The notes: generated by a model not told the origin, from the letters alone. 64,000 nucleotides of DNA from Antrihabitans stalagmiti (GCF_016482825.1 NZ_JAEMNV010000009.1:186001-250000), one strand, 5' to 3'. Counted from the first letter of the stretch, positions 24,839 to 33,547 are shown. Program-made: numbers and translations.

Positions 24839-25738
24839 ATGTGTGGAATCGTCGGGCTTCACCTGCGTGACGCCACGCTCTACCCCCAACTCGGTGCACT
24901 ACTGACCGACATGCTCGACGCGATGTGCGACCGCGGACCCGACTCGGCAGGAATGGCCGTCTACGGCGACCCCACCTGGTCGCCTGAAGGGGAAGCGACT
25001 GTGTCGCTTCTCAATTCACCGATCCCCGCAGCCGAGCTCGCCCACATTCTCAGCGAGCACCTCGGAGTCACCGTCACCGGTCACGACCTCGAGCCGACCC
25101 TCGTACTGCACGCTGCAGTCACCTCGGATGCCTTGACCGCGGCCGTGCGCGCGAGTGTTCCCGCTGCTCTCGTCATCGGATTCGGCGACGACCTGACAGT
25201 CCTCAAAGGCATGGGAAACCCCACCGACCTCGCGAACCGCTTCGGCCTCCCCCGCGCCAGCGGCTGGCAAGGCGTCGCACACACCCGCATGGCCACCGAA
25301 TCCGCGGTCACCGCCGCAGGGTCGCACCCCTTCGCTGTCGGACCAGACCAATGCCTGGTCCACAACGGATCGTTCTCCAACCACATGTCCATCAAGCACG
25401 ACCTCGAACGTGCCGGAGTGAGCTTCGACAGTGAGAACGACACCGAGGTAGGCGCTCGATTCGTCGCCAAGCAACTCGCCGAAGGCGTCGACCTCGAAAA
25501 GGCACTACTGATGCTCAACGAGACCTTCGACGGTTTCTACACACTGCTCGTCTCCAATCGCGACTCGTTCGCTGTCGTCCGCGACGCGATCTCGTGCAAG
25601 CCGGCGATCATCGCCGAAACCGACCGTTGGGTGGCGATGGCCTCCGAGTACCGCGCACTGGCTCACCTGCCAGGCATCGACAACGCCCGAATCTTCGAGC
25701 CCGAGCCGGAAGAGGTGTACGTATGGCACCGTCAGTGA
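24839..25738 (+). CDS. mgsA: N-methylglutamate synthase subunit A-like class II glutamine amidotransferase (GlxB)
   Basis: 299 residues; ATG at 24839 after AGGAAAGG. The protein begins M-C-G-I-V-G, giving the N-terminal Cys nucleophile of Ntn amidotransferases once Met is removed; RGPDSAGMAVYG near residues 32-43 and HNGSFSNH near 180 complete the glutaminase site. It matches the amidotransferase-like subunit of N-methylglutamate synthase (MgsA, GlxB), homologous to the first domain of glutamate synthase. It overlaps the next gene by 16 bases. Products of mgsABC turn glutamate plus methylamine into N-methylglutamate and ammonia. Confidence 0.87.
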   Translation: MCGIVGLHLRDATLYPQLGALLTDMLDAMCDRGPDSAGMAVYGDPTWSPEGEATVSLLNSPIPAAELAHILSEHLGVTVTGHDLEPTLVLHAAVTSDALTAAVRASVPAALVIGFGDDLTVLKGMGNPTDLANRFGLPRASGWQGVAHTRMATESAVTAAGSHPFAVGPDQCLVHNGSFSNHMSIKHDLERAGVSFDSENDTEVGARFVAKQLAEGVDLEKALLMLNETFDGFYTLLVSNRDSFAVVRDAISCKPAIIAETDRWVAMASEYRALAHLPGIDNARIFEPEPEEVYVWHRQ

Positions 25739-26448
25739 CCGCAACGCAGGAGACCGTGACGCACGAGATCACCAGCACCACAATCGATCTCCAGACGTCG
25801 AGCACCCGCGCGATCAACGAGCTGCTTAGCTCGCCGGACGCACCCGCACACCTGACGATCACCGAGCCTCAGGGCGCCCATGCACTCGCCTGCGGGCTCG
25901 ACTCCGACATCGATGTCACCATCGAGGGCCACGTCGGCTATTACTGCGCTGGAATGAACCAGCACGCACGTGTCACGGTCACGGGCAATGCCGGCGTCGG
26001 TGTTGCCGAGAACATGATGTCCGGGCGCGTCCACATCAAGGGTGACGCGTCCCAGTCCGCCGGTGCCACTGCACACGGCGGCCTGCTCGTCATCGAGGGC
26101 AATGCAGCGGCACGATGTGGAATTTCGATGAAGGGCGTCGACATCGTCGTCGGCGGCAACATCGGCCACATGAGCGCATTCATGGGCCAGGCCGGACGGC
26201 TCGTCGTGTGCGGCAATGCAGGGGAAGCACTGGGCGATTCGATCTACGAAGCCCGCATCTACGTCCGCGGCACCGTCGCCTCCCTCGGCGCCGACTGCAT
26301 CGCGAAGGACATGCGCGACGAGCACATCAACGAACTGAAAGAACTGCTCGATGCCGCAGGCCTGCACCATGATCCGATCGAATTCACCCGCTACGGATCC
26401 GCACGCCAGCTCTACAACTTTCACGTCGACAACGCCAGCGCGTACTAG
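25723..26448 (+). CDS. mgsB: N-methylglutamate synthase subunit B-like protein (GlxC, GltB C-domain-like)
   Basis: 241 residues; ATG at 25723 with GAAGAGG just upstream inside mgsA. The body is a right-handed beta-helix built from glycine-rich turns about every 18-20 residues (HVGYYCAGMNQ, GNAGVGVAENMMSGRVHIKG, GNIGHMSAFMGQ, GNAGEALGDSIYEA), the fold of the third domain of glutamate synthase large subunit and of FwdC. It corresponds to MgsB/GlxC. This subunit forms a scaffold rather than a catalytic site. The next gene, mgsC, starts nine bases after its stop. Confidence 0.88.
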   Translation: MAPSVTATQETVTHEITSTTIDLQTSSTRAINELLSSPDAPAHLTITEPQGAHALACGLDSDIDVTIEGHVGYYCAGMNQHARVTVTGNAGVGVAENMMSGRVHIKGDASQSAGATAHGGLLVIEGNAAARCGISMKGVDIVVGGNIGHMSAFMGQAGRLVVCGNAGEALGDSIYEARIYVRGTVASLGADCIAKDMRDEHINELKELLDAAGLHHDPIEFTRYGSARQLYNFHVDNASAY

Positions 26449-26457
26449 GAGACACAG

Positions 26458-27780
26458 ATGAACGCACACGTCCCCGCGACCCAGCTACGTGAGTCGGCCA
26501 CCTACGACCGCGGTGTCATCGCCGAGATCCAGCGCGCAGCAGAAACCGGCATCTACGACATTCGTGGATGGGGCGCCAAACGTAAGCTCCCCCATTTCGA
26601 CGATCTGCTGTTTCTCGGCGCCTCGATGTCGCGCTACCCCCTCGAGGGATACCGCGAAAAGTGTGACACCGACGTGATTCTCGGCGACACCCACGCCAAG
26701 TTTCCACTGCACCTGGACATTCCGATCACGATCGCCGGAATGAGCTTCGGCGCGCTGTCCGGTCAGGCCAAAGAGGCCCTCGGCCGCGGCGCCAGCGAAG
26801 TAGGAACGTCCACCACCACCGGTGACGGCGGTATGACGCCGGAAGAGCGGGGCCAGTCCAAAAACCTCGTCTACCAATACTTGCCGTCACGCTACGGAAT
26901 GAATCCCGACGATCTCCGCAAGGCAGACGCCATCGAAATCGTCCTCGGGCAAGGCGCGAAGCCCGGCGGCGGAGGCATGCTGTTGGGACAGAAGATCACC
27001 GAACGCGTTGCCGGTATGCGCACCCTGCCGATGGGCGTCGACCAACGATCCGCTTGCCGCCACCCGGACTGGACCGGACCGGACGACCTCGCCATCAAGA
27101 TCATCGAACTCCGCGAGATCACCAACTGGGAAAAGCCGATCTACATCAAGGTCGGCGCCACCCGCACGTACTACGACGTCAAACTCGCGGTGAAGGCCGG
27201 AGCCGATGTCGTCGTCGTCGACGGCATGCAGGGCGGCACGGCCGCAACACAGGACGTGTTCATCGAACATGTCGGCATTCCGACCCTCGCCGCGATCCCG
27301 CAGGCCGTGCAGGCCCTGCAGGAAATGGGAGTTCACCGCAAGGTTCAGCTCATCGTTTCGGGTGGTATCCGCTCCGGCGCAGACGTCGCCAAGGCCATGG
27401 CGCTCGGCGCCGACGCAGTCGCCATCGGCACCGCAGCCTTGATTGCGTTGGGCGACAACAGCCCTCGCTACGCAAAGGAGTACGAAGCGCTGGGCAGCGC
27501 CGCCGGTTTCTACGACGACTTCCAGGCCGGACGTGATCCTGCAGGCATCACCACGCAGGACCCCGAACTGTCCAAGAACCTCGACCCCGTCGAGGGCGGA
27601 CGCCGACTCGCGAACTACCTCCGTGTGTTGACGATGGAAGCCCAGACACTCGCGCGAGCATGCGGCAAGTCGCATCTGCGCAATCTCGAACCAGAGGATC
27701 TCGTCGCGCTCACCGTCGAAGCGTCGGCGATGGCGCGTGTACCTCTCGCTGGCACGAATTGGATCCCCGGACGGTACTGA
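26458..27780 (+). CDS. mgsC: N-methylglutamate synthase subunit C-like FMN-binding glutamate synthase family protein (GlxD)
   Basis: 440 residues. The glutamate synthase central/FMN barrel is evident: PITIAGMSFGALSGQAKEAL near residues 95-114, STTTGDGGMTPEER near 119-132, GQGAKPGGGGMLLGQK near 163-178, then KVGATRTYYDVKLAVKAGADVVVVDGMQGGT near 222-252 and IVSGGIRSGADVAKAMALGADAVAIGTAAL near 297-327 for phosphate binding. This is the catalytic subunit (MgsC/GlxD). The usual 3Fe-4S cysteine cluster of full-length GltB is reduced to C-terminal Cys residues near ARACGKSHLRN. It closes the operon core. Confidence 0.88.
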   Translation: MNAHVPATQLRESATYDRGVIAEIQRAAETGIYDIRGWGAKRKLPHFDDLLFLGASMSRYPLEGYREKCDTDVILGDTHAKFPLHLDIPITIAGMSFGALSGQAKEALGRGASEVGTSTTTGDGGMTPEERGQSKNLVYQYLPSRYGMNPDDLRKADAIEIVLGQGAKPGGGGMLLGQKITERVAGMRTLPMGVDQRSACRHPDWTGPDDLAIKIIELREITNWEKPIYIKVGATRTYYDVKLAVKAGADVVVVDGMQGGTAATQDVFIEHVGIPTLAAIPQAVQALQEMGVHRKVQLIVSGGIRSGADVAKAMALGADAVAIGTAALIALGDNSPRYAKEYEALGSAAGFYDDFQAGRDPAGITTQDPELSKNLDPVEGGRRLANYLRVLTMEAQTLARACGKSHLRNLEPEDLVALTVEASAMARVPLAGTNWIPGRY

Positions 27781-27792
27781 CATCTTCGATCG

Positions 27793-27822
27793 GGTGGTTG
27801 GTCGGTCGCCGGATCGACCACC
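27793..27822 (+). terminator. Intergenic hairpin between mgsC and the M20 hydrolase
   Basis: GGTGGT (27793-27798) pairs with ACCACC (27817-27822), with an inner GGTCG/CGACC. It may attenuate read-through so that the hydrolase is made at a lower level than the synthase. No T-run follows. Confidence 0.35.
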
Positions 27823-27858
27823 GATCATCAATATCTCCCCGAGAGGACGCACTACTAC

Positions 27859-29094
27859 ATGACAGCCTTCGACTCCCTCTGGGCATCGATTCTCGATGTC
27901 GGCCAACATAAATCGACCCGCGGGTATCGCCGGTTCGCCTGGGGTGATGCAGATCTGACTCTTCGCGAATGGTTCTGCGGCGAGGCATCGCGTAGGTCGA
28001 TGGACGTCGAGGAAGACCGCAACGGAAACCTGTGGGCATGGTGGCTACCAGAAGGTTGGGTCGGAGACCCGACCGGAGCCTTTGTCACCGGATCGCATCT
28101 CGACTCCGTTCCCGACGGGGGTGCCTACGACGGCCCTCTCGGAGTCGTCTCCGCCTTCGCTGCCGTCGACATTCTTCGCGAACGCGGCGTCGAACCGTCC
28201 ATTCCCATAGCAATCACGGCATTTTCGGACGAAGAGGGTGCCCGGTTCGGAGTCGCCTGTGTCGGCAGCCAACTGACCACGGGTGCCCTCTCCCCCGACC
28301 GGGCTCGAAGTTTGCGTGATGCCAACGGAGTCACGTTGGCCGAGGCCATGACCAAGGCGGGACGAATGCCGGAGCACATCGGCGCCGACAACACGCTCGT
28401 CGACCGCGTCGGGGTCTACGTCGAACTACACGTCGAACAGGGTCGCGCGCTCGATCTCGTGGACAAGCCGATCGCGGTAGCGTCCTCCATCTGGCCGCAC
28501 GGCCGCTGGGAATTCACGTTCACCGGCGAAGCCAACCACGCTGGCGCGACGCGACTGGTCGATCGACGAGACCCGATGCTCGCTTTCGCGTCCTCGGTGC
28601 ACAGCGCCCGTTCTGCGGCCACGACCCACGACGCGGTCGCAACGTTCGGCAAGGTTCGTGTACTGCCCAACGGCGCCAATGCGATTCCGTCCGAGATCAA
28701 GGCGTGGCTCGACGCTCGTGCCGCCGACGAGGAGACTCTGAAGAGTCTGGTCGCGGTCATCGAGGCCGAAGCGCGGGCCCATGCACTGGCCGATCTTGTT
28801 GGTCTGGAGGTGTTCGCTGAGTCGGTGACACCCATCGTCGAGTTTCCCTCTCAACCACGAGAGAAGCTGCAGCGCGCGCTGGCGCATCTGGGTGATATTC
28901 CCGTCCTCCCTACCGCGGCAGGCCACGATGCAGGCATCCTGTCCGCCAAGGTGCCAACCGCAATGTTGTTCGTGCGCAACCCAACCGGTGTCTCGCACTC
29001 TCCGGACGAGTACGCCGAGGAGGCCGATTGCAACATCGGTGCGCATGCCCTCGCCGAAGTGATGGCGGACTGGGTCACTGAAAAGCACCACTGA
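27859..29094 (+). CDS. M20 family Zn-dependent hydrolase (hydantoinase/carbamoylase or allantoate amidohydrolase type)
   Basis: 411 residues. Metal-binding and family motifs: GSHLDSVPDGGAYDGPLGV near residues 78-96, TAFSDEEGARFGVACVGS near 120-137, ELHVEQG near 193, GEANHAGATRLVDRRDP near 226-242, and the C-terminal AGHDAGIL and GVSHSPDEY segments near 355 and 377. Relatives hydrolyse N-carbamoyl amino acids, ureidoglycine or allantoate and release ammonia and CO2. As the last gene of the GlnR-type cluster it could feed an N-methylated amino acid, for instance from N-carbamoylsarcosine, to the FAD oxidoreductase; this is inference. Confidence 0.88.
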   Translation: MTAFDSLWASILDVGQHKSTRGYRRFAWGDADLTLREWFCGEASRRSMDVEEDRNGNLWAWWLPEGWVGDPTGAFVTGSHLDSVPDGGAYDGPLGVVSAFAAVDILRERGVEPSIPIAITAFSDEEGARFGVACVGSQLTTGALSPDRARSLRDANGVTLAEAMTKAGRMPEHIGADNTLVDRVGVYVELHVEQGRALDLVDKPIAVASSIWPHGRWEFTFTGEANHAGATRLVDRRDPMLAFASSVHSARSAATTHDAVATFGKVRVLPNGANAIPSEIKAWLDARAADEETLKSLVAVIEAEARAHALADLVGLEVFAESVTPIVEFPSQPREKLQRALAHLGDIPVLPTAAGHDAGILSAKVPTAMLFVRNPTGVSHSPDEYAEEADCNIGAHALAEVMADWVTEKHH

Positions 29095-29578
29095 ATCCAA
29101 GACTTCCGGCACACCGCATCCGTGCCGCGTCGATCTGAAACCAGCCGAAGCTGTTACGTACTGACACAAGGATGACCGGCAACACAAGGATCGAAAACCA
29201 ACGCCCGAGAAGGGCACTGCTTCGCGGTTGAATGCAAAGTTCTTATTAGTCGGACCCCAGTCGCGAAAGTGCATACTGCACGGCGTTTTGCGCGGACATC
29301 GGCGTTGGTGCTGACCCACATCATTTGCGGGCCGCGCACAACACCCACTTGCACTCGGTTTGTCGACCTTTCGGACACCACTTTTCAGGATCGAGAGCTC
29401 ACGATGGTGTATTTCGACGGCGTCCGTGCCGCACGGCTAGCCACACGGGGTTCCTGTCGGAGCGGTTTGCGCAGCTCGAGATCCATTCCGGTTCGCACCT
29501 ACGACCACACGACACATAGAAGGGCTATCTCGATGTTCCGACACGTCGCGCAAGTCTGAACGTGGGTGCCCGCGATCT
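29095..29578. other. Intergenic stretch without a supported gene
   Basis: 484 bases between convergent genes. A small open frame at 29404-29556 (about 50 codons) has a weak GAGAG before its ATG but no recognisable family and no codon bias. A short inverted repeat GTGCA-TAC-TGCAC lies near 29267-29280. Nothing else is supported. Confidence 0.4.
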
Positions 29579-30043
29579 TTAGGTGCGCGCTTCCGCAGCC
29601 GCGGCGATGTCGCGCAGGTCCTGCATCATCATTTTCTTCGTGATTGCTGCACCGATGCGTGCCGTCACAGTGGCGACGAGCTTTCCGAACGCGCCCGACG
29701 GGCCGTCGACCGCGGAGAACGTCATCGCCAATTCTGTTCGCGCACTGGCGGGTACGAGTTCGAAGACCGTGGTGTAGTCCACACCACGCGCACTCGACTT
29801 GATGACAGTCCGAGTGAGTGGATCGACCTCGGCAACCCACATCTCCATCGTGTCCGATGAGCCCATCAGCTTGCGGGTCTCCCGCCACCGCGTCCCCACC
29901 TCGAACCCGTTGCCCGCCAAGCGCTCCACACGGGTCAAACCTGACAAGACATCCACGGTGCCTTCGATATCGGTGAGCACGGCCCATACGTCGCCGACGG
30001 GTGCATTCACTGGCTGGGAAAGCTTGATTTCACTTCCGGACAT
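29579..30043 (-). CDS. SRPBCC family protein
   Basis: 154 residues; the ATG at 30043 is chosen because GGAGG lies seven bases upstream, whereas the in-frame ATG at 30079 has none. The START-like pattern is KLSQPVNAPVGDVWAVLTDIEG at residues 7-28, EVGTRWRETRKL near 50 and a final helix KKMMMQDLRDIAAAAEA. Typical of small ligand-binding polyketide-cyclase-like proteins of actinobacteria. It stands alone between a convergent amidohydrolase and an intergenic ANTAR-like remnant. Confidence 0.85.
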   Translation of the reverse strand: MSGSEIKLSQPVNAPVGDVWAVLTDIEGTVDVLSGLTRVERLAGNGFEVGTRWRETRKLMGSSDTMEMWVAEVDPLTRTVIKSSARGVDYTTVFELVPASARTELAMTFSAVDGPSGAFGKLVATVTARIGAAITKKMMMQDLRDIAAAAEART

Positions 30044-30139
30044 TTCGCCTCCAAACGACTGCGTGGACGCGTTCGACAATAACGCTCCTGCACGTCAAAT
30101 GCGTCAGCTGAGCCTTCCCCTGGCGTCGCGCTGTCGAGG

Positions 30140-30260
30140 CGGAAAGGTCAGGCAATGCGCGGATCTCGTAAAGCTGATCCGCACCGAAGTCGTGACCCAT
30201 GGCGCGCGAGAAATCCCGGTCGTCGTTCTGGAACGCACCGACACCACCACCCAGGACTGA
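30140..30260 (+). pseudogene. Possible C-terminal remnant of an ANTAR-type regulator
   Basis: The plus-strand frame ends in LVKLIRTEVV and EIPVVVLERTD before the stop at 30258-30260. This resembles the C-terminus of the ANTAR protein remnant at 32610-32999 (LLQAITDVELPVTVLERST). Upstream the frame has no domain. If real, it is a decayed copy; the surrounding 30080-30346 holds nothing else. Confidence 0.3.
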
Positions 30261-30346
30261 GTAGCTCTAGGAACACGCGAAATTCGAGTCTATGACGGTG
30301 CCCGTTTTGTGAACAGCCTCATCAGTTGCCGCACAGCAGCACTGAC

Positions 30347-30550
30347 TTAGGACGTGGCTAGCCCTGCGAGCTGCGAAGCTGCTCGTCGTTCGACCAAGAC
30401 CGGCACGAAGTCCCGGATCTGGGCATCGCCGAAGGTTACGTAAGCAGAACCGACAATCGATTCGACAACCTGCGGCGGAACGCCCTCGTGGCGTCCGCGA
30501 AGGCGCGTCGCGATATCTTCCAACAGCTTCTGTTCTTCGGCGTCATTCAT
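30347..30550 (-). CDS. Small three-helix bundle dimerisation domain protein
   Basis: 67 residues from ATG at 30550; the frame remains open further upstream but without family similarity. The sequence DAEEQKLLEDIATRL, VPPQVVESIVGSAYVTF and IRDFVPVLVERRA forms three amphipathic helices matching a small actinobacterial helical-bundle family seen alone or at the N-terminus of regulators. It lies 56 bases after the WYL regulator on the same strand and may be co-transcribed. Its role is unknown; protein-protein interaction is likely from the fold. Confidence 0.72.
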   Translation of the reverse strand: MNDAEEQKLLEDIATRLRGRHEGVPPQVVESIVGSAYVTFGDAQIRDFVPVLVERRAASQLAGLATS

Positions 30551-30606
30551 ATTTGCTGCAACCTTCAACTCATTGCCGCTGTTCCCCGACGGCACAGTAG
30601 TCTGCG

Positions 30607-31629
30607 TCACGGGAGAAGCGGCTGCGTCGCTCCCCCGGCGGATGCGAACGCCTGGGCCCGCTCCTGTAGCAGCGCAACTAGTTCCGGCGAGTCGAGCACC
30701 TCGAATGGCCAGCGCACCCACAACAATCCCCCAGCGAGTACTTCGAGTCGAACGTCGGCGATCCGCCAGTGGGTCGCGGCCTCGCCTGTCGACAACGTCA
30801 CGGCAGTGAAATCGGAGGCGAACCCACCCATGTAGGCCTGCACCTGCTCGAGGCCGGCGTGGATGAGGATCGTCGCTTTGTGGGTGCGCGGCGGCGCACC
30901 GAACTGCCGAGACAGGAACGCCACCGGATCACCGCCAGGCACCTGTTGCGCCGAGAAGCGGGTCCCGGTGGGTTCGGCTCGCGTGATGCGGTCCACCCGC
31001 AACGCGCGCCAGCCACGGTCGGCATCTCGACCAATGAGAAACCATCGTGTCCCACGCGGCACCAGCGCCTCCGGCTCGACATTCCGCACTAAATCCAGGC
31101 CGGCCTCGGGTCCAGCTGTGTGCATATAGCGCAGCCGCACGCGCTCGTGATCTCGGCACGCCAGCGCGAGGACACCCAACACCCCCGCATCCAGCGGCGC
31201 CGGATAGGCACCCGATGCCGCGTTGGGACTGTCGGCGAGCGAGACCGACGACCGAAGCGCACGCACTCGCCGCCGGACCTTCGTGGGCATCACTTGTTCG
31301 ATCTTGGCTAATGCAGTCAGCGCCAGCTCGCCGCCGCCCGCGGCGCCGCTGGCCGCCGACGACGCGAGTGCCGCGGCGGTAGTCAACGCCTCGTCGGGCG
31401 TGAACACCAGCGGAGGCAGGTCAGAACCGGTCGAGAGACCGTAACCGCCATCGGGGCCGCGCTTCGCCTCGATCCGGTAACCCAATCGTCGTAGCCTCTC
31501 GACGTCTCGCCGCAACGTTCGCGCATCTGTCCCAAGCCGCTGCGCGAGCTCGCTGCCGGGCCAGGAGCGGCGCGTTTGGAGCAGCCCGAGAAGCTGCAGG
31601 GCACGTTCGGTGGGTGCGCTTTCCGGCAT
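30607..31629 (-). CDS. WYL domain-containing HTH transcriptional regulator (YafY/PafC-like)
   Basis: 340 residues. ATG at 31629 sits nine bases after GGGAG, a better spacing than ATG at 31638. The N-terminal winged helix (RALQLLGLLQ, LAQRLGTDARTLRRDVERLRRLGY) occupies residues 5-55; the WYL domain spans about 135-210 with landmarks RVRLRYM and RWFLIGRDADRGWRALRVDRI; a WCX-type C-terminal domain follows. WYL proteins sense a ligand, often nucleotides or DNA damage, to control DNA binding. It is divergent from an NmrA-like SDR gene, and a perfect palindrome at 31660-31676 lies between the two starts. Confidence 0.9.
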   Translation of the reverse strand: MPESAPTERALQLLGLLQTRRSWPGSELAQRLGTDARTLRRDVERLRRLGYRIEAKRGPDGGYGLSTGSDLPPLVFTPDEALTTAAALASSAASGAAGGGELALTALAKIEQVMPTKVRRRVRALRSSVSLADSPNAASGAYPAPLDAGVLGVLALACRDHERVRLRYMHTAGPEAGLDLVRNVEPEALVPRGTRWFLIGRDADRGWRALRVDRITRAEPTGTRFSAQQVPGGDPVAFLSRQFGAPPRTHKATILIHAGLEQVQAYMGGFASDFTAVTLSTGEAATHWRIADVRLEVLAGGLLWVRWPFEVLDSPELVALLQERAQAFASAGGATQPLLP

Positions 31630-31659
31630 CTGCAGCATCTCCCTTCCAATTCAGAATTC

Positions 31660-31676
31660 AGGACATTTTATGTCCT
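31660..31676. promoter_or_regulatory. Perfect inverted repeat between WYL regulator and SDR gene
   Basis: AGGACAT-TTT-ATGTCCT, seven-base perfect arms, 31 bases upstream of the WYL start and 68 upstream of the SDR start. Best read as the operator through which the WYL protein controls itself and the SDR gene. Confidence 0.65.
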
Positions 31677-31743
31677 CAATACCCGAGAGGATGAAGTTGT
31701 TCACGACGCGCCGGACGACCGGTGCAGACCGAAGGAGAATTCG

Positions 31744-32586
31744 ATGACCATCCTCGTCACTGGCGCTACAGGCTCAGTCGGCCGGCACCTCATCACGACC
31801 CTGCTCGCTCGCGGTGCCGATGTTCGCGCCGTATCCCGCAAACCCGATGATGCCGCGCTGCCCGCCGGCGTCGACGTCGTCGCCGGCGACTTGGCCGATG
31901 CCTCGACACTCGGGCCCGAGGTGTTCGACGGCGTCGACCAGGCATTCGTCTTCCCCGCACAGGGGGTCGATACGTTCGTTGCAGCGGCAGTGTCGGCCGG
32001 TGTGCATCGCTTCACCGTCCTGTCCTCTTTGGCCGCCGCGCTGGAGTTCCCACGCGATCACGGCTCGGCGAGCCAGCTCCACCACAGCGCTGTCGAGGCA
32101 GCCGTCACCGAGCGGACCGATGCGTGGACCATCTTGCGTCCGGGCACCTTCGCCAACAACCTGCTCTCGTGGGCCTGGCAAATCCGGACAGGCGCCCCGA
32201 TCCGTGCACCCTTCCTCGCCTCCGCGCAGGCACCGATCCACGAGTACGACGTCGCCGAGGCCGCCGCCGAGACCCTGCTCAGCGACGACTACCTCGGCGA
32301 GGTCATTGCGATGACCGGACCGCAGGCGGTTACTCGGACCCAGCAGGTCGCGGCTATCGGCAACGCACTGGACCGAAAGATCCAGCTCATCGAAATCACC
32401 CCCGACGAGTTTCGTTCCGAGACCGAGCAGTTCATCCCGGAGCCAGTGCTGAAGATGCTGCTCGACTACTGGAGCGACACACTCGCCACCCCCGACCAGC
32501 CGCGCCCCGTCACCCCCGTCACGCGACGTCCCGGCCGCTCGCTCGAGCAGTGGGCAACCGACCATCGCGCGGACTTCGGCGCATAA
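31744..32586 (+). CDS. NAD(P)H-binding SDR/NmrA-like protein
   Basis: 280 residues, ATG at 31744 after AAGGAGA. An atypical (extended) SDR: Rossmann motif VTGATGSVGRHL at residues 5-16, RAVSRKP near 29 for the dinucleotide, and a C-terminal domain with EQFIPEPVLKMLLDYW. The catalytic YxxxK motif is absent, as in the NmrA/quinone-reductase-like branch, whose members are often redox sensors or quinone reductases induced by electrophiles. It is divergent from the WYL regulator and is its probable target. From memory, such WYL-SDR pairs are common in actinobacteria. Confidence 0.88.
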   Translation: MTILVTGATGSVGRHLITTLLARGADVRAVSRKPDDAALPAGVDVVAGDLADASTLGPEVFDGVDQAFVFPAQGVDTFVAAAVSAGVHRFTVLSSLAAALEFPRDHGSASQLHHSAVEAAVTERTDAWTILRPGTFANNLLSWAWQIRTGAPIRAPFLASAQAPIHEYDVAEAAAETLLSDDYLGEVIAMTGPQAVTRTQQVAAIGNALDRKIQLIEITPDEFRSETEQFIPEPVLKMLLDYWSDTLATPDQPRPVTPVTRRPGRSLEQWATDHRADFGA

Positions 32587-32609
32587 CTTCAGAACCGATC
32601 TCGGCGCTA

Positions 32610-32999
32610 GCGGCCACTGACCACGGCCGCACTCGCCGAGTATTTGTGGTGGGCGACTGTGCCGTCGACGCTGCGGGACAGATAATCGCGACAACCTGCT
32701 TCTACATCGATATCACCGACTCCCAACGGGCCGATGTGCACGCCGTCATGGACTCAGCGGTGTATGAATTCACCGAATCCCGCGCCACGATGGAACGCTC
32801 CAAGGGAGTGCTCATGCTTGAATCCGGAGTCAACGCCGCACGCGCCTTCGAGGTGCTGGTGTGGCGATCTCATGATGCCAACATCAAGCTGCGTGAACTC
32901 GCTCATCAACTCCTGCAAGCGATTACCGACGTGGAGCTTCCTGTGACGGTGCTGGAAAGGTCGACCACCTTCTGCGCGGAATCGCATCGAAAGCCGTGA
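32610..32999 (+). pseudogene. ANTAR domain protein with truncated PAS domain
   Basis: The frame carries the last part of a PAS domain (GRTRRVFVVGD, then CFYIDITDSQRA) followed by an ANTAR RNA-binding domain (SRATMERSKGVLM, NIKLRELAHQLL). The normal protein would begin about 60-80 residues earlier, but upstream sequence belongs to the SDR gene and only GTG codons at 32646/32649 could start it, within the PAS remnant. ANTAR domains bind paired RNA hairpins and antiterminate transcription. Most likely a 5'-truncated gene; a short ANTAR-only product is not excluded. Confidence 0.6.
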
Positions 33000-33111
33000 T
33001 ATCCGAACTCCGACCAGAGGCGACTTCAGCGTGGGTGACCCCAGGCTCGGCGACGTAGGCGACGACAGCCGTCGTTTCGGCAGGTAAGCCGTAGAGCGTT
33101 TGTCGGCCGAC

Positions 33112-33534
33112 CTACGGTCGCTTGGGGAATTTGCCCGAGCTGCGCAGGTGGCCCCGCTTTGCGAAGTCCGAGCATTCGGGGCATTCCGCGATGATCGGGT
33201 GGCTGCAGGCAGCGAGGTGTTCGAGGAACCGATCTGTGGCGTGCAGCAGGGCGATTCGCTTGCGCACCTCAGCCCTGCGAGCGTCGATGAGGGACAAACG
33301 TTGCTCGCGAGCGCTGTAGCCGAGTCGCCTGATCTGATCGAGAGACAATCCAGCGCGCTGCAGGGTGTGGATCAACCGGGCGTAGTCGAGGATGTGCTCG
33401 TCATAGCTGCGATGGCCGGACTGGCTGCGCTTCGGCGCGAGCAAGCCGACAGATTCCCAATGCCGCAGCACATGCGCCTCGATACCGAGGGCGGCTGCGG
33501 CGTCACCGATCTTCATCGCCGGAATCGTGGTCAC
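33112..33534 (-). CDS. MerR family transcriptional regulator
   Basis: 140 residues. The MerR winged helix is at residues 7-75: KIGDAAAALGIEAHVLRHWESVGLL, then HRSYDEHILDYARLI. The effector part carries Cys residues (ACSHPIIAECPECSDF near 109-124), which could bind a metal or react with electrophiles. The gene is divergent from an MBL-fold hydrolase; the 47-base gap holds a near-perfect 20-bp palindrome (33548-33567), the classic MerR arrangement in which the regulator twists an overlong promoter to activate the divergent gene. Confidence 0.9.
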   Translation of the reverse strand: MTTIPAMKIGDAAAALGIEAHVLRHWESVGLLAPKRSQSGHRSYDEHILDYARLIHTLQRAGLSLDQIRRLGYSAREQRLSLIDARRAEVRKRIALLHATDRFLEHLAACSHPIIAECPECSDFAKRGHLRSSGKFPKRP

Positions 33535-33547
33535 GATGCACCCCTTT

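Noticed and set aside
26887-27909. 340-codon minus-strand frame opposite mgsC
   Set aside because: Shadow of the glutamate synthase-like gene; no domain and it crosses the intergenic region.
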